A DNA stretch of 64,000 nucleotides from Gemella massiliensis (lineage in GTDB: Bacteria; Bacillota; Bacilli; Staphylococcales; Gemellaceae), in the NCBI RefSeq assembly GCF_900120125.1, contig NZ_LT635546.1:361228-425227 (forward strand), in the 5' to 3' direction. Every line of letters begins with the position of its first letter. Within the stretch, counting starts at the first letter, position 1. This document shows, one piece after another, positions 16,894 to 25,688 of the stretch. The notes under the pieces were generated by a model. It was not told the DNA's origin. It did no database searches and saw nothing but the letters and a program-made list of their open reading frames with translations. Position numbers and translations under genes: made by a program.

Positions 16894-16908
16894 TTGTTAT
16901 AATAACAA
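16894..16908 (+). promoter_or_regulatory. Perfect 7-bp palindrome over the -10 region of the LysR gene
   Basis: TTGTTAT-A-ATAACAA, 28 bases before the ATG. It contains a TATAAT (16898-16903) that can serve as the -10. A dyad placed there could be an autoregulatory operator; LysR proteins usually bind interrupted dyads, so this is only a suggestion. The rest of the 273-base divergent gap shows no other clear signal. Confidence 0.35.
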
Positions 16909-16935
16909 TGTAAAGAATAATAGGAGGGAGAATAT

Positions 16936-17814
16936 ATGGACATAAGACAGCTTAATTATTTTGTTACTGTAGCAGATAAAAAAAATTATTCATTGGCAGC
17001 TAAAGAACTTTATGTGACACAGCCTACATTATCGCTTGCTATACAAAAATTAGAAAAAGAATTTGAAACAGTGTTATTTAAACAAAGCAACAGACAGCTA
17101 ATACTTACTGAAAGTGGGAGAGTACTTTATGAAAGCGGAAAAGAGCTATTAAAAAACTATAATAAAGTTGTAGAGAAAATGAATGATTTTCATAATAGTA
17201 ATCAAACGGTATTAAAAGTAGGGCTTACTGTACTTTTTGCTATACAGTATATGGACGAAATTTCAAATTTTATTGCTACACAACCTAAGGTTGAGTTACG
17301 TTTAATACAACACGGTTCTAAAAAATTACAGCATATGGTTGTGAATGATGAATTGGATATCGGACTATTGTCATTTCCTCAATATGAGAATTCCATTATT
17401 ATGGAAAAAATAGAAAAGAAAAAAGGTTCATACAAGGCGGCGGTTGTACTTCCAAAAAATCACCATCTTTCTGAGAGAAGTTCATTATCTATAGCGGATT
17501 TTAAAAATCAAAAACTAAGTTCTTTATCTAAAAGTTATGTATTAGGTAATGAAATATATATTAAGTGTCGTGAATATGGTTTTGATCCTAATATAGTTTT
17601 TACTGATGATAATTGGACAGTGCTTGTAAAAAGTGTTCTTACGTTTAACAGTATGGTATTATTGCCGGCAGAATTTGAGGAAATTGGGAAATTTTCCGAT
17701 GTTAAGTGGATACCTTTGGAAGAGGATATAGAATATTTTATTGGTGTTGCACATAGAAAAGATAAAGAAATTTCTGAAATGGCAGAGTTGTTTATTGAAT
17801 CTATATTGAAGTAG
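16936..17814 (+). CDS. LysR-family transcriptional regulator
   Basis: The 292 residues begin with a winged helix-turn-helix (MDIRQLNYFVTVADKKNYSL, then AAKELYVTQPTLSLAIQKLE), followed by the linker helix and a two-lobed co-inducer-binding domain starting near LKVGLTVLF at residue 94. The sequence recalls regulators such as CidR or MleR, but the family is too broad for a target to be named. LysR genes are often divergent from their target; here the divergent gene is recD2, an unlikely target, while the DUF554 gene downstream has its own promoter. AGGAGGGAG precedes the ATG. Confidence 0.9.
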   Translation: MDIRQLNYFVTVADKKNYSLAAKELYVTQPTLSLAIQKLEKEFETVLFKQSNRQLILTESGRVLYESGKELLKNYNKVVEKMNDFHNSNQTVLKVGLTVLFAIQYMDEISNFIATQPKVELRLIQHGSKKLQHMVVNDELDIGLLSFPQYENSIIMEKIEKKKGSYKAAVVLPKNHHLSERSSLSIADFKNQKLSSLSKSYVLGNEIYIKCREYGFDPNIVFTDDNWTVLVKSVLTFNSMVLLPAEFEEIGKFSDVKWIPLEEDIEYFIGVAHRKDKEISEMAELFIESILK

Positions 17815-17919
17815 AAAATAAAAGAGAAATAATTTTTAATGTATAGATATTATTTACATAAAATAAATTACGTAAACATATATAATTTTTTTATTACTTA
17901 AAACTGACTTATAAAAATA

Positions 17920-17948
17920 TTGTTATCTTTTTTAATACGTGTTACAAT
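17920..17948 (+). promoter_or_regulatory. Sigma-A promoter for the DUF554 gene
   Basis: TTGTTA (17920-17925), 17 bases, TACAAT (17943-17948) with a TG extension, 44 bases before the ATG. Confidence 0.6.
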
Positions 17949-17992
17949 AGTAATTGTAAATAAGATTATTTAATATAGAAAAGAGGGGTAGT

Positions 17993-18721
17993 ATGCCGAT
18001 AGGAGTGTTAATCAACACAGCGGCAATTTTTCTTGGCGGTATAGTTGGGGTATTATTCGGAAATAAATTTTCTGAACATTTTAAAGAACAACTTAATCTA
18101 ATTTTTGGGTTATGCTCAATTGGAATGGGAATTTCAGCAATAGGACTTATGAAATATATGCCGGCAGTAATTTTTGCAATAATTCTCGGTACAATTTTGG
18201 GAATTATATTTCATCTTGGTGAATGGATATATCGAGGTTGTGCGCAATTACAAAAGGCAATGGTTAAAATTATACCTACACGTAAAAATACAATATCGGA
18301 AATAGAATCATTAACGGTGTTAATTACGGCGATTGTGCTTTTTTGTGCTAGTGGTACAGGTATATATGGTAGTCTTGATGAAGGAATGACGGGGGATGCC
18401 AGTTTACTGATTGCTAAATCTGTCCTAGATTTCTTTACAGCTGCAATTTTTGCTTGTAACCTTGGTTATATCGTATCACTTGTTGCGGTACCGCAATTAA
18501 TCATTTTTTCATGTTTATATTTTTCAGCTGGATTTATTGTACCGTTAACAACACCGGATATGGTTGCTGATTTTAAAGCATGTGGTGGTTTTTTGATGAT
18601 TGCGACAGGTTTTAGAATAATTAAAGTTAAAATGTTTCCGGTTGCTGATATGATACCGTCAATGGTTATTGTTATGCCGCTAAGTTGGTTGTGGGTTAAT
18701 GTGATTTTACACTTAATATGA
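17993..18721 (+). CDS. DUF554 membrane protein
   Basis: An integral membrane protein of 242 residues with about seven hydrophobic helices. It opens with PIGVLINTAAIFLGGIVGVL, the typical DUF554 start, and contains CASGTGIYGSLDEGMTGD in the middle. The family (YdfK-like) is widespread and probably transports a small solute, but no function is established. It is monocistronic, with its own promoter and a terminator shared with the convergent lipL-like gene. AGAGGGG precedes the ATG. Confidence 0.88.
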   Translation: MPIGVLINTAAIFLGGIVGVLFGNKFSEHFKEQLNLIFGLCSIGMGISAIGLMKYMPAVIFAIILGTILGIIFHLGEWIYRGCAQLQKAMVKIIPTRKNTISEIESLTVLITAIVLFCASGTGIYGSLDEGMTGDASLLIAKSVLDFFTAAIFACNLGYIVSLVAVPQLIIFSCLYFSAGFIVPLTTPDMVADFKACGGFLMIATGFRIIKVKMFPVADMIPSMVIVMPLSWLWVNVILHLI

Positions 18722-18740
18722 TTATGTATACATTGAAAAA

Positions 18741-18766
18741 ATGGACTTTTAAATCAGTTCATTTTT
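18741..18766. terminator. Terminator between the DUF554 and lipL-like genes
   Basis: ATGGACT (18741-18747) pairs with AGTTCAT (18756-18762) with one wobble, flanked by an A run and a T run, so it can serve both converging genes. Confidence 0.65.
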
Positions 18767-19586
18767 ATTTTTGCTTTAAAAAATATTCATTACGTTCTTT
18801 TGATTTAATAAAAATTTGTTCATAATTTTCTAACATTTCGGCAGTATAAATTCCTTCTTTTATAATAATGTTTAAAGAAGCTAAAACTTTATTAATACGT
18901 TTAAAAATATCTTCTACTGTTAAAGGAATTCCAAGTAAATTTTCTAAAGTATCCATACACTCAGGCTTAATAATGGGGTAGTTGTAGTTAATTTTTTGAT
19001 TAGAAATTCCGATGTCATAAAATTCTTTCATAATTCCAGCACGTCGGTTTTGATTGCCAAACAGGCTTATGTAAATAGAGATAATGACGGAATTTTTTAT
19101 TTTTCGTTGGGCAATACCTGCAAATTTTTTTCCGTTAATACTCAGATCAAAATCTCCCGGGCAATATGAGTTTTTAATTTCATATGCTTTTATTGATTTA
19201 CTTCCTTCGGGAAATATAGCTTTAATGAAATCAGTCATAAGAAAATAACCTTCATTAATTGAAAAATTTTCTTTGGGTTTTGTCATAATAATAGAAAAAT
19301 TTAAAATACCGGTATCAGCGATAATTCCAAGACCACCGATATTTCTAACAGCAGGAATCATATTATTTCTATAAAACGTAAAAAGCGATTTATAAAAGAA
19401 TGGAATTCTTGTATCAGGAATACCGATTATAGCTGAATTGGTTAATGTATATATGTGTAATATACATTCATTATCGGACAGTTCGGTTCTTAAAAACATC
19501 TCATCGGTTGCAATTGGAATAAGTGGGTTTACAATATTTATTGTTTTAAAAATATTAAATTTTTTATTTGTTAACAGTTTAAGCAT
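18765..19586 (-). CDS. LipL-like lipoyl/octanoyl protein transferase
   Basis: Member of the biotin/lipoate ligase-LipB fold. The 273 residues show RNIGGLGIIAD (81-91), then SYCPGDFDLS with C142, and the GKKFAGIAQRK motif with the invariant lysine K154. A cysteine in an SYCPGD context is the acyl-thioester residue of LipL/LipM-type transferases. In LipL this residue moves octanoyl or lipoyl groups from GcvH to E2 subunits. The position downstream of pdhC, whose E2 needs lipoylation, fits. A lipoate ligase cannot be excluded by sequence reading alone. GGAGTC precedes the ATG on the minus strand. It has its own promoter, embedded in the terminator of the upstream operon. Confidence 0.82.
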   Translation of the reverse strand: MLKLLTNKKFNIFKTINIVNPLIPIATDEMFLRTELSDNECILHIYTLTNSAIIGIPDTRIPFFYKSLFTFYRNNMIPAVRNIGGLGIIADTGILNFSIIMTKPKENFSINEGYFLMTDFIKAIFPEGSKSIKAYEIKNSYCPGDFDLSINGKKFAGIAQRKIKNSVIISIYISLFGNQNRRAGIMKEFYDIGISNQKINYNYPIIKPECMDTLENLLGIPLTVEDIFKRINKVLASLNIIIKEGIYTAEMLENYEQIFIKSKERNEYFLKQK

Positions 19587-19623
19587 AATGACTCCAAAAA
19601 TGAAATTATTGTGTTACTTACTT

Positions 19624-19652
19624 ATTATATCAAAAATAAAAAATCAAGCCAA
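19624..19652 (-). promoter_or_regulatory. Promoter of the lipL-like gene, inside the buk terminator
   Basis: On the minus strand, TTGGCT (19652-19647), 17 bases, TATAAT (19629-19624) with a TG extension. The -35 box lies in one arm of the buk terminator hairpin and the -10 in its U-rich tail. Confidence 0.6.
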
Positions 19653-19671
19653 TATAATTATTAGCCTGATT
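19626..19671 (-). terminator. Rho-independent terminator after buk
   Basis: On the minus strand AATCAGGCTAATA (from 19671) pairs with TATTGGCTTGATT over 13 bp with two G-U wobbles, followed by TTTTTTATTTTT. It closes the ptb-buk unit. Confidence 0.85.
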
Positions 19672-19683
19672 AAGATAAATAAT

Positions 19684-20751
19684 TTATTTTTCTTTAAAAA
19701 TTTGAGCTGTTTCTTCACCATTTAAAACACGTAGTGCACCGTTAGCGAGTGCTGACATTTCTTTTTCACCGGGGACGGTAAAAAACGGTGCAATAAATTT
19801 CACACGCTCATGTACTTCTTCTGCAATAAAACTAGAATGAGCAATTCCTCCTGTGAGTACAGTTGCATCTACATTACCTTTTAAAACAGTCGCTAATTCT
19901 CCAATAGCTTTAGCAATTTGATAAGCCATAGCTTTTAGAACCAATAACGCTTTTTCATCACCATTATTCATCAATTCATGTATTTTTCGTGCATCATTTG
20001 TGCCGAAATACGAAACAAGACCACCTTTTTTTCGAGTTAGTTCGGTAACGGTTTGTTTATCGTACATGTAACACAGTTTGATATATTGTTTCAAAGGAAT
20101 ACCGCCCGTACGTTCACTTGAGAACATTACTTCATCATCTGAAATAACATCTATCATACGTCCTTTTTTATGTGCACTTGCGCTGGCACCACCGCCAACA
20201 TGAACAACGATTATATTGCTTTCTTCATATGGTTTGTTAAGAGTTTTAGCTATCGTTCTGGCAACTGCACGCATATTCAATGCGTGGCCGGTGCTACTTC
20301 GTTCTATTAAAGAAGAACCGGAAATACGTGCAATATTGTCCATTTGATCGACAGTAACGGGATCATAAATAAATGATTTTGCAGATATAGAACCGAATTC
20401 CTTAGCAACTCTGTTTGCAAGAGCAGCACCAAGATTAGATGCATGTTCTAAGACCGGTCTGTTTTTTAAACAATCAATTAATTCATCGTTTACTTCTATA
20501 GCACCGGCTTCAACAGGTGGTAATAGTCCTCCGCGCCCAACGACAGCATCAAAGCTAATGTTCGTTAAATGTGTATTAATAATGTTTTTAATATCTTTAA
20601 AACGTAAATCAAGTTGTTCAAAAACTGTTTTAAATACTTTTAAATCATCAATATTATAAGTAAGTTCGGTTCCGAATACTTGTTGTTCATCTTCAAAATA
20701 AGCAACTTTAGTCGAAGTTGCACCGGGATTAATAACAAATATTTTTTTCAT
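19684..20751 (-). CDS. buk: Butyrate kinase
   Basis: Converts butyryl- or branched acyl-phosphate plus ADP to the free acid plus ATP. The 355 residues carry the ASKHA signatures of butyrate kinases: INPGATSTKVA (7-17), VVGRGGLLPPVE, the HVGGGASASAHKKGRMID phosphate loop, SSERTGGIP, and VLTGGIAHS. It is shorter and distinct from the acetate kinase at 4858-6042. It begins 2 bases after ptb with GGAGG upstream, so the two are coupled. In fermenters such a pair makes ATP from acyl-CoA. Confidence 0.95.
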   Translation of the reverse strand: MKKIFVINPGATSTKVAYFEDEQQVFGTELTYNIDDLKVFKTVFEQLDLRFKDIKNIINTHLTNISFDAVVGRGGLLPPVEAGAIEVNDELIDCLKNRPVLEHASNLGAALANRVAKEFGSISAKSFIYDPVTVDQMDNIARISGSSLIERSSTGHALNMRAVARTIAKTLNKPYEESNIIVVHVGGGASASAHKKGRMIDVISDDEVMFSSERTGGIPLKQYIKLCYMYDKQTVTELTRKKGGLVSYFGTNDARKIHELMNNGDEKALLVLKAMAYQIAKAIGELATVLKGNVDATVLTGGIAHSSFIAEEVHERVKFIAPFFTVPGEKEMSALANGALRVLNGEETAQIFKEK

Positions 20752-20753
20752 AT

Positions 20754-21659
20754 TTATTTACCTCCACTGACTAGTAATGCGAGTGCTAATGAATATTTTT
20801 TTTCTATTTCAGTAGCAGAACGTGATGTTAAAACAATAGGAACGGTTGCTCCAAGCACAAGACCTGCCATTTGAGCGTTTGCCATTAGAATAAGTGATTT
20901 AGATACAGCATTTCCTGAAACAATATCCGGTACCAGCAACACATCCGCATCACCTTGAATAACACCGGTATAGCCTTTTTCTTCAGCAATAGGTTTATCA
21001 AGTGATATATCTAGTGATAGAGGGCCCTCGACTATAATGTTTGTGTTACTTTTATATTGTTCGGCTATTTCAGCAGCTTCGACGGATGATTGCAGTTTAG
21101 GGTTAACTTTTTCAGCAGCTGATAATAAACTGATTTTTGTTTTTTTATATCCTAATTTTGTAAAAATATCAGTTACATCGGTAATAATTTGTTTTTTTTG
21201 TTCTATAGTCGGAAAAAGGAGCATACCACCATCGGTGATACCAAGCAGTTTATTGTAATTTGGAATATCCAAAAGTGCTAGATGGAAAAGTACATCATTA
21301 TTTCGAATACCTGTTTTACTGTTAACAACTTCACGAAGTAATGTTGCGGTATTAAGTTGACCTTTCATTAAAAAATCAGATTTTTTATTTTTGATTAATT
21401 CAACACCTTTCTTGGCAGCCAGCGTATCATCAGCCTCATCAATAATTTCATATGGAATATTTTCAGTATCAATAGAGGAAAGTATATTGATAATAGTTTC
21501 CTTAGAGTCGATTAAAATAGGAGTTAAATATCCTGCACGTGCAAACTCAAAAACACTCTGTAATGCGTGCTTTTGACCGGCTTTAACGACAACGATTTTT
21601 TTTGGAGTTGCTACATTTTTTTTTAATAATTCATCAATTTCTTTAAAATTTTTTATCAT
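20754..21659 (-). CDS. ptb: Phosphate butyryltransferase
   Basis: Exchanges CoA for phosphate on butyryl-CoA or branched-chain acyl-CoAs, feeding butyrate kinase. The 301 residues match the Ptb/Pta fold: KIVVVKAGQKHALQSVFEFA near the N-terminus, LMKGQLNTATLLREVV, LGITDGGM, VEGPLSLDIS and the C-terminal LVLGATVPIVLTSRS. Start: an upstream in-frame ATG at 21686 would place AAGGAG inside the gene. The ATG at 21659 lies 8 bases from that site and gives the normal N-terminus (MIKNFKEIDELL). A terminator-like hairpin sits directly before the Shine-Dalgarno. Confidence 0.94.
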   Translation of the reverse strand: MIKNFKEIDELLKKNVATPKKIVVVKAGQKHALQSVFEFARAGYLTPILIDSKETIINILSSIDTENIPYEIIDEADDTLAAKKGVELIKNKKSDFLMKGQLNTATLLREVVNSKTGIRNNDVLFHLALLDIPNYNKLLGITDGGMLLFPTIEQKKQIITDVTDIFTKLGYKKTKISLLSAAEKVNPKLQSSVEAAEIAEQYKSNTNIIVEGPLSLDISLDKPIAEEKGYTGVIQGDADVLLVPDIVSGNAVSKSLILMANAQMAGLVLGATVPIVLTSRSATEIEKKYSLALALLVSGGK

Positions 21660-21675
21660 ACATAAATCTCCTTGT

Positions 21676-21722
21676 AAAAAATGCACCTAATAAAACAGAA
21701 TTTATTGTTGTTATTAGGTGCA
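21676..21722 (-). terminator. Terminator or attenuator hairpin between the EIIC-like gene and ptb
   Basis: On the minus strand TGCACCTAATAA (from 21722) pairs perfectly over 12 bp with TTATTAGGTGCA (ending 21682) across a 17-base loop, then TTTTTT. Only two bases separate the T run from the ptb Shine-Dalgarno. A TATAAT at 21732-21727 (minus) upstream of the hairpin could start a ptb-buk transcript beginning with this structure, though no good -35 was found. The element may thus be an attenuator rather than a plain terminator. Confidence 0.75.
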
Positions 21723-21727
21723 ATATA

Positions 21728-22777
21728 TTATAAATTAATTTTATAGTCTTCTTCTTTAATAATAGGGATAATTTTTGTAAATAACTTAACAAAGAAATAT
21801 CCTGTGATAATTGGTACTCCTGCAAAAATCAGAAAGGCTTTAATTATCTCAAAAATTCCTCCATTAGTAGTGCTTAGGTGTGCTAGTGGCCCTACAAATC
21901 CACTAAAACCGAAACCTGCACTCATTGCAGTACCTTTAATATTAAAAAATGTTGCTAGAACACCGGTGCATGCGGCACTGCATATAGCAGGGAGCATAAT
22001 TTTTGGTTTAGCAAGAACATTTGCCATTGAAATTTTCGGCGAACCGATAAAATGTGCTAAGCTAATACCTTTACTATTAACATACCATCCTGCAATTGCA
22101 AGGGTAAAACCACAAGCACAAATACCAAGGTTAGCAGCACCGGAAGCAATACCGTCAATATTAATAGCAAGTGCAACACCAACAGAAGTAATCGGTGTTA
22201 CTATTAAACAAGCGAAGATAATAGCAATTAGAATTGTTAGTAAAATCGGTTGAAGTGTTAATAAATGTTTAATACCGTCTCCGAGAATTCTAGTCAATTC
22301 TGAAAAGAAAGGCAGTGTATATCTACCAATACCGCCGACGCCAACTAATGTCAATGGCGGTAGTATTAATACCGCATAATTCTTAGTTTTATCACCGATT
22401 AATAGTATAAAAGCGGTAGCTAATGCTGCTGTAAAAATCATAGTAACAATGTCACCGGCACCTTTTAACATAAGTCCCGTTTTATCAGGTGTTAAAACAA
22501 TAGAACCGCTTGCGTAAAGTGTAGCTAATCCGATGGAAATAGATTGTATAGGTGTAAACTTAAACATCATCCCTATAATAACACCGGATGCAAGCCCGAT
22601 AACGGCATTAGATATTGTTGTTGACATTGATAAAAACGATAAACTTGGATATGCTTTGACTAAGGGTTTTAATAATTCACCTAGTAATGCGCCGGGTATT
22701 AAGCAAATAACAGTACCTAAAGCAATACCATTAAGTACATTCATAATAAATGTTTTAAACGTTACTTTTTCTTCCAT
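21728..22777 (-). CDS. PTS EIIC-like membrane transporter
   Basis: Integral membrane protein of 349 residues with about eight to ten hydrophobic, glycine- and alanine-rich segments and no attached EIIA, EIIB or phosphorylation-site domain. It matches the pattern of the PTS_EIIC_2 family (GIALGTVICLIPGALLGELL, TTISNAVIGLASG). These proteins stand alone in Firmicute genomes and their substrate is unknown. It lies between the pdh genes and ptb-buk but has its own promoter, a strong AAGGAGG site, and terminators on both sides, so it may be separately regulated. A role in moving an organic acid is only a guess from the neighbours. Confidence 0.8.
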   Translation of the reverse strand: MEEKVTFKTFIMNVLNGIALGTVICLIPGALLGELLKPLVKAYPSLSFLSMSTTISNAVIGLASGVIIGMMFKFTPIQSISIGLATLYASGSIVLTPDKTGLMLKGAGDIVTMIFTAALATAFILLIGDKTKNYAVLILPPLTLVGVGGIGRYTLPFFSELTRILGDGIKHLLTLQPILLTILIAIIFACLIVTPITSVGVALAINIDGIASGAANLGICACGFTLAIAGWYVNSKGISLAHFIGSPKISMANVLAKPKIMLPAICSAACTGVLATFFNIKGTAMSAGFGFSGFVGPLAHLSTTNGGIFEIIKAFLIFAGVPIITGYFFVKLFTKIIPIIKEEDYKINL

Positions 22778-22825
22778 TATAGTAACCTCCTTATAAATAT
22801 TTAGTAGTAAAAATACTTGTTAAAT

Positions 22826-22854
22826 ATTATAAAACAAATTAGTATTTTTGTATA
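22826..22854 (-). promoter_or_regulatory. Probable promoter of the EIIC-like gene
   Basis: On the minus strand TATACA (22854-22849), 17 bases, TATAAT (22831-22826), 49 bases before the start. An inverted repeat AAGTTT-ACAT-AAACTT at 22878-22893, just upstream, could be a regulator site. Confidence 0.5.
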
Positions 22855-22913
22855 AAATTTGTAATAAATATACCATGAAGTTTACATAAACTTATTTATA
22901 TTAATTATGCAAT

Positions 22914-22937
22914 AAAGAGAAGGGGGGATAATCCCCC
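22914..22937 (-). terminator. Rho-independent terminator after lpdA
   Basis: GGGGGA-TTA-TCCCCC hairpin, read on the minus strand from 22937, 14 bases after the lpdA stop, followed by a pyrimidine/T-rich run (CTTCTCTTT). It ends the pdhA-pdhB-pdhC-lpdA unit. Confidence 0.7.
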
Positions 22938-22950
22938 TCAATCTCCGGAG

Positions 22951-24360
22951 TTATCCATGGATGGCTTTTTTCAATATCATATCTGCTGCTTCAACAACTA
23001 CTTCATTTAATGACGGATGACCATGTATAGTTAAGGAAATATCATCAACGGTTAATCCTTGTTCTATTGCTATAGATAATTCTGCAATTAAATCACTGGC
23101 ACCGGGACCAACAATAGCCGCACCTAATAGCTTGTTGGTATCTTTTAGTGCAATTATGCGGACGAATCCCTGATTTTGTCCAATGGATAATGCACGACCG
23201 TTGTGACCGAATGGATATTGACCGACAACAACATCATAACCATGTTCTTTAGCTTGTTCTTTAGTATATCCGACAAGTGCTATTTCCGGCGTAGTGAAAC
23301 ATACAGTAGGAATACTGAAATAATCTACAACAGCGGTGCTGTCCCCAACTAGTGCTTCAGCAGCTATTTTTGCTTCATACATAGCTTTATGTGCAAGTGT
23401 AGGACCGGGAACAATGTCACCGATAGCGAAAATATGTTTTACAGTGGTACGGCGTTGCTCATCGACACGTATTAAACCTTTACTATCTAATTCTATACCT
23501 GCATATTCCAAACCTAATTCTTCAAAGTTGGGTTTTCTTCCGACAGAAACGAGGACATAATCTGCTGAAATGGAGTATTTCTCATTACCTATTGAATAAT
23601 TAACGAGGGCAGATGTATCACTACTTTCTGCATTTTCAGCATGAGCGTTGGTAATAATTTCCACACCTTTTGATTTGAGATTATTTATAACAACATTGGC
23701 AATATCATCTTCAAAGACGCGTAATATCTTATCTGTTCCTTCAAGTATCGTTACTTTTGTGCCAAGTGTAGCATATGCTCCTGCCAGTTCAATTCCGATA
23801 TATCCTCCACCTATAACAACAAGTGAACTCGGAATTTCGGTTAAATTTAATACTTCTGTTGAACTGAGAATACGATCTTTAAACTTAAATCCTTTTATTT
23901 CAATAGGTTCAGTTCCTGTTGCAATAATAGCATTTTTGAAATGATAGGTATTATTGTGGAATTCATCTAAAATAACACTGACGGTATTATCATTAACAAA
24001 ATTAACTTCACCGTAGACTACTTCTACACCATTTTTCTTTAATAAATTCTTAACACCATTATGTAACAAACCTATTACTTCTTCATTTTTCCATTGTTGT
24101 GTAAGTGAAAAATCAATAGTAACATTATCAGCTTTAATACCTCTTGAAGTGTTTTTAGTATTCTCGTATTGGTGGCCGACTGAAATTAATGCTTTAGAGG
24201 GGATACATCCACAGTGTAAGCATGTACCGCCAACTTTATTTTTTTCAAAGAGAGTAACTTTTTTCCCAAGTTGTGCAAGACGAATAGCAGCCACATATCC
24301 ACCGGGGCCTCCACCTATAACGATTGTTTCTAATTCTTGAATAAAATTTCCAACTACCAT
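22951..24360 (-). CDS. lpdA: Dihydrolipoyl dehydrogenase (E3)
   Basis: FAD enzyme that reoxidises the lipoyl group of the 2-oxoacid dehydrogenase complex with NAD. The 469 residues show the FAD motif VIGGGPGGYVAA (14-25), the redox disulfide C47/C52 in GGTCLHCGCIPSK, the NAD motif VVIGGGYIGIELAG, and the C-terminal His-Glu dyad in HGHPSLNEVV. The active-site loop has an extra cysteine, C50, where most E3 proteins have V, N or R. There is no fused lipoyl domain. Two bases separate it from pdhC, and GGAGGGATAAGT precedes the ATG. The N-terminus is about 8 residues longer than in many E3 proteins. Confidence 0.95.
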   Translation of the reverse strand: MVVGNFIQELETIVIGGGPGGYVAAIRLAQLGKKVTLFEKNKVGGTCLHCGCIPSKALISVGHQYENTKNTSRGIKADNVTIDFSLTQQWKNEEVIGLLHNGVKNLLKKNGVEVVYGEVNFVNDNTVSVILDEFHNNTYHFKNAIIATGTEPIEIKGFKFKDRILSSTEVLNLTEIPSSLVVIGGGYIGIELAGAYATLGTKVTILEGTDKILRVFEDDIANVVINNLKSKGVEIITNAHAENAESSDTSALVNYSIGNEKYSISADYVLVSVGRKPNFEELGLEYAGIELDSKGLIRVDEQRRTTVKHIFAIGDIVPGPTLAHKAMYEAKIAAEALVGDSTAVVDYFSIPTVCFTTPEIALVGYTKEQAKEHGYDVVVGQYPFGHNGRALSIGQNQGFVRIIALKDTNKLLGAAIVGPGASDLIAELSIAIEQGLTVDDISLTIHGHPSLNEVVVEAADMILKKAIHG

Positions 24361-24362
24361 AC

Positions 24363-25670
24363 TTATCCCTCCACCAATAATAATTCAGGATTAGCTAAGT
24401 ATTCTTTAATTGTATTTAATGCACGTTGTGCTGTACCGCCATCTATTATACGATGATCAAATGAGAATGATAGTTTTAACATAGGAACAAGTTTTGGTTG
24501 TTTGTTTTCATCGGGAATAAATGTTTCTTCAAAACGTCCAAAACCTAAAATTGCCACTTCCGGTTGATTAATAATTGGAGTTGCCCATACTCCGCTGGTA
24601 GCGATTGATCCAACATTAGTTATAGTCATTGATCCATCAGTTTGAACGTCACGGCCCAATTTACCTGCATGTGCTAATTCTGTGTTTTTTTCCAGTTCAC
24701 GAGCTATAGTAAATAAACTCTTATGGTTGGTATCTTTAATATTTGGAACAAATAATCCATGTTGAGTATCCGTAGCTACACCAACATTAATATAGTTCTT
24801 ATAAATAATTTCCTGTTTTTCATTATCAATAGAAACATTCAATTCCGGGAATTTTGTCAATGTAGCGGCAACAGCTTTAATAAAATATGCCGTATATGTT
24901 AATTTTATTTCTCTATCTTGAGCGAGTGGTTTTATTGAATTTCTATGCTCTACCAATCGTTCAACATTAACTTGATCCAACACTGTTACATGAGGAGAAA
25001 TTGTCTTACTTGAAACCATTGCTTTGGCAATTACTTTACGAATACCGGACATCGGAACACGTGTGATGCGTTCTTTATGCGTAGGAATAGTAGAAATTTG
25101 TGGCTGTATATCTTCTTGAGCAGCAGGTTTTATATCTTCAATAACGGCTTCCGGACTAATATCTACTATTGAATGTTTATCTATTGTTACTTGGTTAGTG
25201 CCGCTTAAATAATTATCAATATCTTTAATTGTAACTAGCCCACGTCTACCGGTTGGGGATACTAAGCGTATATCTACACCTTTTTCGCGTGCATATTTTC
25301 TAACACGAGGAATGGCTAACAAACGGATATCAATATCATTATTATTTTCTTTTTTAGATGATACCGGAGTAGGAATATTTATTTTTTCTTCTGTATTACT
25401 TTGTTTTTCTTTTGGGGAATCATTAGGTACATGTTCAGTTTCTATATCAACGATAACCGAACCTACCTTAGCAATATCTCCTTCTTTTGCATATATTGTT
25501 TTAATAGTACCGGTGACAGGTGATGGTAAACCGATAACAGCTTTATCACTTTGTATTTCTACTAAAATATCGTCTTCTTTGACCGTTTCACCTTCTTTGA
25601 ATCCCCATAATATAATTTCACTTTCATGTAATCCTTCACCGCTATCCGGTAAAATAAATGAATAAATCAT
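24363..25670 (-). CDS. pdhC: Dihydrolipoamide acyltransferase (E2)
   Basis: Core of the 2-oxoacid dehydrogenase complex; moves the acyl group from lipoate to CoA. The 435 residues divide into one lipoyl domain (1-77, lipoyl-lysine K43 in QSDKAV), a linker, a peripheral-subunit-binding domain (about 110-150, [15 protein letters not shown]), a second linker, and the catalytic domain ending with [10 protein letters not shown], which holds the His and Asp. Start: a TTG at 25688 (minus) is in frame but precedes the Shine-Dalgarno AAGGAGGG; the ATG at 25670 follows it by 6-7 bases. Sequence alone does not separate pyruvate from branched-chain specificity. Confidence 0.93.
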   Translation of the reverse strand: MIYSFILPDSGEGLHESEIILWGFKEGETVKEDDILVEIQSDKAVIGLPSPVTGTIKTIYAKEGDIAKVGSVIVDIETEHVPNDSPKEKQSNTEEKINIPTPVSSKKENNNDIDIRLLAIPRVRKYAREKGVDIRLVSPTGRRGLVTIKDIDNYLSGTNQVTIDKHSIVDISPEAVIEDIKPAAQEDIQPQISTIPTHKERITRVPMSGIRKVIAKAMVSSKTISPHVTVLDQVNVERLVEHRNSIKPLAQDREIKLTYTAYFIKAVAATLTKFPELNVSIDNEKQEIIYKNYINVGVATDTQHGLFVPNIKDTNHKSLFTIARELEKNTELAHAGKLGRDVQTDGSMTITNVGSIATSGVWATPIINQPEVAILGFGRFEETFIPDENKQPKLVPMLKLSFSFDHRIIDGGTAQRALNTIKEYLANPELLLVEG

Positions 25671-25688
25671 AATTTTCCCTCCTTTCAA

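Noticed and set aside
21804-22253. Plus-strand 149-residue frame antisense to the EIIC-like gene
   Set aside because: Mirror of hydrophobic codons in the minus-strand gene; no independent support.
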